This document shows positions 1 through 6,153 of a DNA stretch of 11,889 nt, one piece after another; the stretch's first letter is position 1, and each line of letters opens with the position of its first letter. The stretch is from contig DAOVYA010000023.1 in assembly GCA_030635865.1 (NCBI GenBank), positions 1 through 11,889 on the forward strand, given 5' to 3'. The notes beneath the pieces were generated by a model. That model ran no database searches and had not been told where the DNA came from. It was given only the letters and a program-made list of their open reading frames with translations. A program made the translations under genes and the position numbers. Source of the stretch: Gammaproteobacteria bacterium. GTDB lineage: Bacteria; Pseudomonadota; Gammaproteobacteria; UBA9214.

Positions 1-65
1 ATTTCCTTGCAGCCCGTGAACAGGGGCAGTAATAGTGCCACGATCAGGAATATCGGGTTACGCAT
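1..65 (-). CDS. Lipoprotein, N-terminal fragment only (runs off left edge)
   Basis: Only the first 21 codons are in the window. They read MRNPIFLIVALLLPLFTGCKE: a short basic start, a hydrophobic core and a lipobox-like F-T-G-C, so Cys19 would be the lipidated residue after signal peptidase II cleavage. The -3 residue is Phe, less usual than Leu but acceptable. The ATG (65-63) lies inside the end of the upstream cyclase gene and overlaps it by 8 bp, which suggests one transcript and translational coupling. The mature protein is outside the window, so its function and compartment beyond 'membrane-anchored, probably periplasmic' cannot be stated. Confidence 0.75.
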   Translation of the reverse strand, partial: MRNPIFLIVALLLPLFTGCKE

Positions 66-1686
66 TTTCGGACTCCTGCTCCATGAGCAGAAGTACTTGT
101 TCAAACTGATTGTCTACGATTTCCTGGTAGTCCGCAGTCAGCCCTTCCAGGAGATAGGTTCTGACAGGTTCGCTTATACCCCGCAACCGGATTGACTGGT
201 ATTCTCCGGCAAGAACGCGCCCCCTGATACCGGCATGCATGTATGTATCACGTGACATGACAACCTGACCGCCATTGGTTGTGCTGCAAAGCCTGGATGC
301 CATGTTTACCGTGTCTCCTACGACCGTGTATTCCATGCGTTCTTTTGAACCCATATTTCCTGCCAGCATGTTTCCTGTATTCATTCCGATCTTGAATCTC
401 ACAGGGAACAGGCCGCGTTGCTTTCGTTGCGCACTCTCATGTGCGATGAGTTTCTGAATCAGCAGGGCGCAGACCAGTGCATTGAAGGCGTGCTCCTTGA
501 CCGGTTCCGGTGCGCCGAAAACAAGCATTACGCCATCTCCCATGTATTTGTCGACGGTGCCATGATTGATCTCGCAGGCGCGTGTAATCAGTGAAAAATA
601 CTGGTTGAGCATGGCAACCAGGGATTCTGGCCGTGTTTTTTCGGCAATTTCCGTAAAGCCGACGATGTCGGCAAACAGGACTGTACCTTCAATCTCCTTG
701 CTGCGGAGTTCAACTGTATCCAGATTGGACAGGATCTGGCGGGCAACACCCGGCGAGACATAACGCGACAAGGCATTCTTGACCTGTGATTTTTCCAGCA
801 TGCCTGCCGCCATCTCATCAAAAGCATTCATGAGCAGTCCGAGTTCATCATGCCGTTGTTCCTTGAACCTGAATGTGTATTCACCCTTGCCTATGGCGCG
901 GCTGGCATCGACCAGTTTGCTGATGGGGTTGGTAATACGTCTTCCAAGTGCAAATGCCATTCCGATACCAAGAGCAATAATCAGCAAGGTAGCGCCGATA
1001 ATTGCCTGCACGGATCGACGGGCAGAGTCCTTCATACCTGACTGACTGAAGGTAACGATTGCATAACCGACTTTGGTGTCCTGGAATGAAACCGGTTGGG
1101 CAAAAGATATGACCCGGTGCGTTTTGCCTGGAGATGATTCCCGGCTCCATGTGTATGTGGTGGTATTGCCCAGGGCTATCTCTTCCAGAAAACCGGGATT
1201 GTCTGTTTGCAGGCTGCCTGCCTGTGCAACAGTTTCTCCTGTCATTGAAATAATGGCGGTTGCCATGACGCTGTTACCACTCGTGAAGCTTTCCGCAATG
1301 GTAGCAAGTGCCTGCTTGTCATCGGCGAGCAGGGGTTCCCTGGCGGATTGCCCCATCAGGCTTACCAGCGTAGTGCCTTGTTCATTGATTTGGTCCTGCA
1401 ATATCCGTGACTGTTGCTGGACCAGGATCATCCCGAGCAACACCATGCAACTCACGATCAATACCGTGATAAAGAATGATAATTTGTAGGCCAGGGGTAT
1501 GCGCTGTGCCTTGATATACAGCCCTTTCCAGAGCCTGATGACTTCGGCGTACATTCCCCCAGGCCCGCCCGGATGTGTAAACGGGACCATGGATTTAGAG
1601 CTGCAGGTGTTGCCTTCAGGCACAGTATCTTCCGTGGCAGTGGCGCCTGTATTGGCATCATGATTGTCAGTTGCAGGATTGTCCAT
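58..1686 (-). CDS. Membrane-bound class III adenylate cyclase with HAMP domain
   Basis: A 542-aa inner-membrane protein predicted to make cAMP from ATP. In order: a polar N-terminal tail (1-60), TM1 (about 68-89), a periplasmic sensor region (about 90-225), TM2 (about 226-248), a HAMP linker (about 249-300), and a class III cyclase domain (about 330-515). Metal-binding aspartates are D340 (VLFADIVGFT) and D384 (YMGDGV). K380 and T454 sit at the adenine-selecting positions, and N461 and R465 (VNMASR) at the transition-state positions. This pattern fits a class IIIb adenylate, not guanylate, cyclase, and all catalytic residues look intact. I chose the ATG at 1686 because GGAAAGG lies about 7 bases upstream; the frame stays open 27 codons further to 1767 but those residues look non-coding. 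Met45 is a less likely alternative start. The ligand of the sensor region is unknown. The gene overlaps a lipoprotein gene downstream and diverges from the DUF1015 gene. Confidence 0.92.
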   Translation of the reverse strand: MDNPATDNHDANTGATATEDTVPEGNTCSSKSMVPFTHPGGPGGMYAEVIRLWKGLYIKAQRIPLAYKLSFFITVLIVSCMVLLGMILVQQQSRILQDQINEQGTTLVSLMGQSAREPLLADDKQALATIAESFTSGNSVMATAIISMTGETVAQAGSLQTDNPGFLEEIALGNTTTYTWSRESSPGKTHRVISFAQPVSFQDTKVGYAIVTFSQSGMKDSARRSVQAIIGATLLIIALGIGMAFALGRRITNPISKLVDASRAIGKGEYTFRFKEQRHDELGLLMNAFDEMAAGMLEKSQVKNALSRYVSPGVARQILSNLDTVELRSKEIEGTVLFADIVGFTEIAEKTRPESLVAMLNQYFSLITRACEINHGTVDKYMGDGVMLVFGAPEPVKEHAFNALVCALLIQKLIAHESAQRKQRGLFPVRFKIGMNTGNMLAGNMGSKERMEYTVVGDTVNMASRLCSTTNGGQVVMSRDTYMHAGIRGRVLAGEYQSIRLRGISEPVRTYLLEGLTADYQEIVDNQFEQVLLLMEQESENA

Positions 1687-1778
1687 CAGGTGGCCTTTCC
1701 TGTAGTTGTTATCGCGACAGTCAACCCGTATGTGTACAATGCTTGCTGTTTTCCCCGGATATAGCATGAGGAATATTC
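1687..1778. promoter_or_regulatory. Divergent intergenic region with RBS and possible -10
   Basis: This 92-bp spacer must hold the start signals for both the cyclase (-) and the DUF1015 gene (+). On the plus strand GAGGA at 1768-1772 is a well-placed Shine-Dalgarno, six bases before the ATG at 1779, and TACAAT at 1735-1740 resembles a -10 box but has no convincing -35 at 16-18 bp. On the minus strand a TTGACT resembles a -35 box, without a good -10. The ribosome-binding sites are clear; the promoters are only candidates. Confidence 0.35.
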
Positions 1779-2996
1779 ATGACCCTGATTCGTCCATTTT
1801 CCGGTTTGCGGCCAGCCGCAGGCCGGGCCGAAGAGGTGGTTGCGCCGCCCTATGATGTGCTTGGCAGTGACGAGGCCCGACTGCGTGCAAAGGGCCGTCC
1901 CTGGAGTTTCCTGCATATTTCCAGGCCCGAGATTGACTTGCCCGTTGGGACTGATCCGCATGCAGCAGAGGTGTACGAGATGGCCGCCGACAACTTGCAG
2001 CGTATGTTGCAGGAGGGTGTTCTTGTCCGCGATGAGCGGCCGTGTTATTACATTTACAGGCTGGTCATGGGTAACCATAGTCAGACCGGGCTTGTGGCAG
2101 TTGCTTCCATTGCTGATTACGACACGAACCGCATTCGCAAGCATGAATTTACGCGGCCGGACAAGGAAGATGACCGGGTGCGGCAAATTACTGCCCTGCA
2201 TGCGCAGACGGGACCGGTCTTGCTGGCCTATGAATCCGATGCCGAAGTTGATGCCATGCTCGCAGATATTGCGCAGGGCAGGCCGGATGTCGATCTGGTC
2301 GCGGATGATGGTGTGGGACATACGCTGTGGGTCGTGAGAGACGATGCGTTGATCGGGAAAATCACCACGGCATTTAACAGGATGAATGCCCTGTATATTG
2401 CTGACGGGCACCATCGTTCGGCTGCCGCGTCCAGGGTTGCTGCCAGTCATGCCGGCGTGGAGGCTGCGGGTTATTTCCTGACAGTGATTTTCCCGCACAG
2501 ACAGATGCAGATTCTTGACTACAATCGTGTTGTCAGGGACCTGGGTGGTATGAGTGTGGAAGAGTTTCTTGCCCGTGTAGTCGAGGCCTTTACGGTTACA
2601 CCGGTCGCAATGGCTGTGCGTCCCGATGGCCCGCGTATGTTTGGTATGTACCTTGCCGGTCAGTGGTACCGGCTGGAAATTCATGCGGGCAACATCCCGG
2701 ATGATCCTGTGGGGAGGCTGGATGTCAGTTTGCTTGCGAGCAATCTGCTGGCGCCGATACTCGGGATAAAAGATCCAAGACGTGACAGTCGTATTGATTT
2801 TGTAGGCGGTATTCGCGGACTTGCCGAGCTGGAGAGACGGGTTGACAGCGGTGATATGAAGGTCGCTTTTTCCATGTATCCGACCAGTATGGAAGACTTG
2901 ATAGCGGTTGCCGATGCCGGTGAAGTCATGCCGCCAAAGTCGACCTGGTTTGAACCAAAGCTCGCCGATGGCCTGGTTTCCCACGTGCTCGATTGA
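1779..2996 (+). CDS. DUF1015 family protein
   Basis: A 405-aa soluble protein recognised as DUF1015 (COG4198) by its N-terminal RPFSGLRP...VVAPPYDVL block (residues 5-28), the KHEFT segment (121-125), the hallmark IADGHHRSAAA (207-217) and FPHRQMQILDYNRVV (238-252). Length matches the family. There are no signal peptide or membrane segments. The biochemical role is not established to my knowledge. The DGHHR motif resembles that of ParB/Srx-fold serine-kinase-like proteins, so a nucleotide- or amino-acid-linked role is possible, but that is speculation. The start is supported by GAGGA six bases upstream. The neighbours (a divergent cyclase and a convergent FimX-like gene) suggest it is transcribed alone. 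A 465-codon open frame on the opposite strand is a shadow. Confidence 0.9.
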   Translation: MTLIRPFSGLRPAAGRAEEVVAPPYDVLGSDEARLRAKGRPWSFLHISRPEIDLPVGTDPHAAEVYEMAADNLQRMLQEGVLVRDERPCYYIYRLVMGNHSQTGLVAVASIADYDTNRIRKHEFTRPDKEDDRVRQITALHAQTGPVLLAYESDAEVDAMLADIAQGRPDVDLVADDGVGHTLWVVRDDALIGKITTAFNRMNALYIADGHHRSAAASRVAASHAGVEAAGYFLTVIFPHRQMQILDYNRVVRDLGGMSVEEFLARVVEAFTVTPVAMAVRPDGPRMFGMYLAGQWYRLEIHAGNIPDDPVGRLDVSLLASNLLAPILGIKDPRRDSRIDFVGGIRGLAELERRVDSGDMKVAFSMYPTSMEDLIAVADAGEVMPPKSTWFEPKLADGLVSHVLD

Positions 2997-3019
2997 CCTG
3001 GTTTTACGATTGACATGTG

Positions 3020-3039
3020 CTTCCGTGTTATGCCGGAAG
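3020..3039. terminator. Small hairpin between convergent genes
   Basis: CTTCCG (3020-3025) and CGGAAG (3034-3039) can form a 6-bp stem with an 8-base loop, in the 93-bp gap between the ends of the DUF1015 gene and the FimX-like gene. The position suits a bidirectional terminator, but neither strand has a T-run after the stem, so it does not look like a standard intrinsic terminator. Confidence 0.22.
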
Positions 3040-3089
3040 TCACCGGTCACTGTTCTACCTGTTAGTGTGAGCATGGCATTCATGTCCGG

Positions 3090-5174
3090 CTATGCAATCT
3101 CATCCTCAAAGTTATACGCAAGTTTCCGGTCGGGTTCCTGGACAAAGTTTCCCTGTATCATGTCCACTCCGTACTGCCAGAGTATTGCCAGGTTTCCTGA
3201 GTTATCTACACGTTCGGCAATGCATATTTTGCCACTGTCACGAGCAAGCTCGATGAGTTCCTTGACCCGGGACTGGTGTTCCCCGTTACTTGCCAGGTCC
3301 TCGATTAACACGCCATCGATTTTCAGGATATCGGCTGACACGTGTTTTAGTAATTGCGGCTGATTGCTTCTGCCGATGTGCTCCAGGGCTACCTTGCACT
3401 GCAGCTTTTTCATGGCTTCGACGAAGGCAATGGTGCTCTTGAGATCGTTGGCCGCGTCAAGTTCCTCTATTTCAAATACAACAGAACTGCTGGCAAGCTG
3501 GTACTCACTAAGCCTGGTCTTTATCCATGTCGGGAAATCCCTGTCGGCGAGAGCAGTCCTGGAAAGCTTAAGAAAAATCGTGGCTTCATCGCCATCCCCA
3601 TGGAGTGTCGAAAGCTTCCTGAATGCTGTATCGAGTATCCAGTAATCAATTTCACCACTGAACCCGGATTTGTCGGCAATGGCAAGAAACTCTCCGGGCA
3701 GTATGGTATGTCCTTCTTCATCGATAATCCTGAGTAGCACCTCGTAGCGCTTACTGGTATCGCCTGCCAGGCTGACGATAGGCTGGTATACCAGGTAGAA
3801 GCGTTCCTCGTCGATGGTTTTCCTGATGACATTATCCCATTCTATTTCATGGGTCTTGGTCATCTGTTCGTCAATCACGGCGCTGTGTGTGTGAATCTGG
3901 TTTCCACCTGAAGATCGGGCTACTTCGCATGCCATATCGGCGTTTGTTAGTATTTTCTGTGCATCTGTAGAGTACTCGTTAATCGCGCAGACACCGATAC
4001 TGCAGGTCATCGTGATAGCCTGTCCGTTAACTTCCGATATGTGATCCGATACGTCATGTAGCAGTTTTTCGCCTATTGCCTGGATCTTTTCGCTGCTGCT
4101 GGCGTGATATATTATGCTGTAGCTGAAGTCGCCGAAGCGGGCAAGAATATCCTCCTCGTTGCACTCTTCTTCCAGGAGCCTGGCGATATCACAGAGTACA
4201 GCGTCGCTGGTCGCGATGCCGTTTTCCTCGCGAATCTCCTTGAACCTGTCGAGTGTGATGTAAATGAGTGCGCGCACACCCCCGTTTTCATCCTCGGTAT
4301 TTATGCTTTCCTCGAGCAGGGTCATGAAATGCTGGCGGTTGGACAGCCCGGTCAGGGCATCCTGGCATCCCATCGTTTCGATTAGTGCTTCCAGCTCCAT
4401 GTTGCTGGAAGGGTTTAGCCGGATGATGATTTGCGTACAGGGCTCGCCACCAATGGTCGCCGGGGTGAATTCCATGGTGCTGTCAAAATCCGTGTGATCA
4501 TGACTGATACAAACGGTCCTGAGCGTATTGTCTTCGGTGCTGCCGTCCTGGTAGTTGCGCAGAAAATCCTTGAATTCATCACGCTGTCCGGCGCTGATCA
4601 TGTCGAGTACCGGGATTATTTCAATCTCTTCGCGGGTGTTGATCCCGAATAAATCCATGTAGGGTTGATTGGCAAAACAGTGCATGCCTTCATGTATGTA
4701 GGCAACGGCATCACTGGAATTTTCGATGAGCGTACTACAGCGGCTCTCATAGTCGATTAGTGCTGCTTCAAGTACGACGACTTTGTGCTGAAGTTGCAGC
4801 ACCGCTATTTCCCGGGCTACTTCCAGTTGCAGATGGTCGGGTTGATCATAGGAGACCACTGCCGAGATTCCGGACTTTAGTGCAGTGACCACTGTTGCCT
4901 CGGGTGCTTCCTCAACGATGGCAAAAACAGGAGTCGATAGTTCGCGTTGCGCAAGGATGTTTTGAACGGTTTCCGTGCTGAGGACATCTTCACCGCTTCC
5001 GCAGAGTACGATATCAGGTAACTGTGCATCCAGCTCAGATTCGAATGCTGCTGCGTCACGCGCATATTCAAAGCGTAATGAATGCCCTGCATTGCGCAGT
5101 ATATTTGCCAAAGATTCTGCGTCATTTTCGCTCTCCTCCACGATGAGAAGACGAAGATAATCCCCGTTTATCAC
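3090..5174 (-). CDS. fimX: FimX-like REC-PAS-GGDEF-EAL c-di-GMP receptor, enzymatically degenerate
   Basis: A 694-aa cytoplasmic protein. In order: a receiver-like domain (about 7-125), a PAS-like region (about 145-255), GGDEF (about 260-430) and EAL (about 445-690). The receiver lacks the phospho-acceptor Asp (PDIVLCGSGED, 53-63). The GGDEF site reads RFGDFSYS (346-353), so cyclase activity is unlikely. In the EAL domain EAL is EVL (478-480), the metal Asn is K536, and the DDFG pair is E598-H599, so phosphodiesterase activity is also unlikely. QPIV, EVLLR, LKIDG and QGNF remain. Domain order, length and the EVLLR variant match FimX of Pseudomonas, a c-di-GMP receptor that controls type IV pilus assembly; that role here is inference. 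I chose GTG at 5174 because GAGG sits six bases upstream; a TTG at 5195 is in frame but has no Shine-Dalgarno. It reads convergently with the DUF1015 gene and divergently from the GNAT gene. Confidence 0.85.
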   Translation of the reverse strand: MINGDYLRLLIVEESENDAESLANILRNAGHSLRFEYARDAAAFESELDAQLPDIVLCGSGEDVLSTETVQNILAQRELSTPVFAIVEEAPEATVVTALKSGISAVVSYDQPDHLQLEVAREIAVLQLQHKVVVLEAALIDYESRCSTLIENSSDAVAYIHEGMHCFANQPYMDLFGINTREEIEIIPVLDMISAGQRDEFKDFLRNYQDGSTEDNTLRTVCISHDHTDFDSTMEFTPATIGGEPCTQIIIRLNPSSNMELEALIETMGCQDALTGLSNRQHFMTLLEESINTEDENGGVRALIYITLDRFKEIREENGIATSDAVLCDIARLLEEECNEEDILARFGDFSYSIIYHASSSEKIQAIGEKLLHDVSDHISEVNGQAITMTCSIGVCAINEYSTDAQKILTNADMACEVARSSGGNQIHTHSAVIDEQMTKTHEIEWDNVIRKTIDEERFYLVYQPIVSLAGDTSKRYEVLLRIIDEEGHTILPGEFLAIADKSGFSGEIDYWILDTAFRKLSTLHGDGDEATIFLKLSRTALADRDFPTWIKTRLSEYQLASSSVVFEIEELDAANDLKSTIAFVEAMKKLQCKVALEHIGRSNQPQLLKHVSADILKIDGVLIEDLASNGEHQSRVKELIELARDSGKICIAERVDNSGNLAILWQYGVDMIQGNFVQEPDRKLAYNFEDEIA

Positions 5175-5193
5175 AGTTGACCTCGCTTCAATC

Positions 5194-5221
5194 AAAAACA
5201 GGCGTATAGCCGCAAGACGCC
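5194..5221 (-). promoter_or_regulatory. Leader hairpin followed by T5, upstream of the FimX-like gene
   Basis: Read on the minus strand, GGCGT (5221-5217) pairs with ACGCC (5205-5201) around an 11-base loop and is followed after two bases by TTTTT (5198-5194). It ends about 20 bases before the GTG start. It resembles a small intrinsic terminator or attenuator in the leader. The stem is only 5 bp and no upstream gene on this strand needs termination, so it could be chance. Confidence 0.22.
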
Positions 5222-5314
5222 GACTCTCTTTTTTCGGAATTTCACCCCGATTCTGTAGTACTCCCTTTATATATGTTGCAGCCCTGGGAGAAGGGCGTTA
5301 CTTGCAGCACAGGG

Positions 5315-5338
5315 TATTTCCTGTTTGGTTATTTCCTG
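5315..5338. repeat. Pair of 9-bp direct repeats in the divergent spacer
   Basis: TATTTCCTG occurs at 5315-5323 and again at 5330-5338, a period of 15 bp. Both lie in the 249-bp spacer between the FimX-like gene and the GNAT gene, where a regulator could bind. No known binding-site consensus is recognised. The rest of the spacer (5222-5314) shows nothing I can assign. Confidence 0.3.
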
Positions 5339-5373
5339 ATAGCATGCAAGTGTCTGAAAAATGGTCATTTAGA

Positions 5374-5387
5374 GTACAATTTTGTAC
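5374..5387. promoter_or_regulatory. Inverted repeat overlapping a possible -10 box of the GNAT gene
   Basis: GTACAA (5374-5379) and TTGTAC (5382-5387) are perfect 6-bp arms around TT. The left arm overlaps TACAAT (5375-5380), a good -10 candidate 44 bases before the GNAT start at 5424. No good -35 is seen at 16-18 bp, so the promoter would be weak or activator-dependent. The symmetry suggests a dimeric regulator's operator, but no family can be named. Confidence 0.3.
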
Positions 5388-5423
5388 CGAGGGTGCCAGT
5401 TACCGCTGAACACGGAGATTCGC

Positions 5424-5945
5424 ATGCAACCGATTACAGTCAGACCCGAGACACCTGAAGATATCCGGGCAATCGATGTCGTACATATCAGCGCTTTTGG
5501 TGGAGAGGCCGAGGCCCGGCTGGTCAGCGCCCTGAGGGATTCAGCGTCCTATAACCGGGAGCTTTCGCTGGTTGCTGAACTTGGCGGGCGAATTGTCGGA
5601 CACATCCTGTTGACCCGGGTGCCCTTGCGCAAGCATGGCGAGGAAAAAAATGTGCTCGCGCTGGGGCCGATGTCGGTGGTTCCCTCGCAGAGTCATCGTG
5701 GCATCGGCTCGGAATTGATCCAGGCAGCCATCAAGCTGGCAAAGGACAAGGGTTATGGTGCGATCGTGGTGCTGGGGCACCCGGAATATTACAAGCGGTT
5801 CGGTTTTTCGAGCGCGAAGAATCTGCAGGTAAGCTGTAATCTGCCAGCGCCCGAAGACGCCTTGACCATCATGGAAATCGTTGCTGGAAATCTTGCAGGT
5901 GGTGGCCACGTGGAGTACCCGGAACCCTTTACTGCGCTGTACTAG
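5424..5945 (+). CDS. YhbS-like GNAT family N-acetyltransferase
   Basis: A 173-aa cytoplasmic acetyltransferase. Features seen: an N-terminal ITVRPETPEDI start, strand 4 with LALGPMSVVPS (78-88), the acetyl-CoA pyrophosphate loop SHRGIGSEL (90-98, fitting the Q/RxxGxG/A motif), and the HPEYYKRFGF segment (119-128) characteristic of the YhbS/COG3153 subgroup. The acceptor substrate is unknown. The frame is open upstream to 5382, but the ATG at 5424 has GGAG (5414-5417) six bases before it and matches the family's N-terminus. It is probably a single-gene unit: the gene upstream diverges and the gene downstream converges across a palindromic repeat that may also stop transcription. Confidence 0.9.
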   Translation: MQPITVRPETPEDIRAIDVVHISAFGGEAEARLVSALRDSASYNRELSLVAELGGRIVGHILLTRVPLRKHGEEKNVLALGPMSVVPSQSHRGIGSELIQAAIKLAKDKGYGAIVVLGHPEYYKRFGFSSAKNLQVSCNLPAPEDALTIMEIVAGNLAGGGHVEYPEPFTALY

Positions 5946-5961
5946 GAAACCTCTTGTATGT

Positions 5962-6097
5962 CGTCATTGCACCCCAAGAGTACTTCCTCAGGATGGCTAT
6001 GCCATCCTTCAGGGCGCGGCGAAGCGCGGCAATCTCGTGAAGCTGGCAGCGGACTTGACGAGATTGCCGCGTCACTTTGTTCCTCGCAATGACGGGG
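5962..6097 (+). repeat. Palindromic extragenic repeat, copy A (with 49-bp internal replacement)
   Basis: A non-coding element between the convergent GNAT and PilZ-like genes. The 9-bp outer arms, CGTCATTGC (5962-5970) and GCAATGACG (6086-6094), enclose a 14-bp perfect inner stem (6025-6038 with 6058-6071) around a 19-base loop. Positions 6020-6097 match the reverse complement of copy B at 9576-9653 with 4 mismatches in 78. Where copy B has three bases (GAG), copy A has 49 (5971-6019), including the 7-bp hairpin GGATGGC-TAT-GCCATCC (5991-6007). Family name unknown; it behaves like a REP- or MITE-like element. Being strongly foldable and lying between gene ends, it may act as a bidirectional transcription stop. 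Confidence 0.8.
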
Positions 6098-6132
6098 TTG
6101 TTTGTGTGCTTGTTCAACGCGCAATGACGGGG
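6085..6132 (+). repeat. 13-bp direct duplication of the repeat terminus
   Basis: CGCAATGACGGGG occurs at 6085-6097, the right end of copy A, and again at 6120-6132, 35 bp further on. The second copy could be a remnant of another element end or a local duplication. The bases between (6098-6119) are T/G-rich and unassigned. Confidence 0.6.
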
Positions 6133-6153
6133 ATTGTATAGATTTACCCGGCC

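Noticed and set aside
1686..3083. 465-codon open frame on the minus strand, opposite the DUF1015 gene, ending in TGATG at the cyclase start
   Set aside because: Its codons are exact reverse complements of the DUF1015 codons (same register), so its stops would require TTA, CTA or TCA in the sense gene, which are avoided there. The DUF1015 frame has clear family motifs, while the antisense product has none. The TGATG overlap is taken as coincidence.
5273..5458. 61-codon plus-strand frame in the fimX-GNAT spacer
   Set aside because: It overlaps the start of the GNAT gene in another frame, has no Shine-Dalgarno and no recognisable features.
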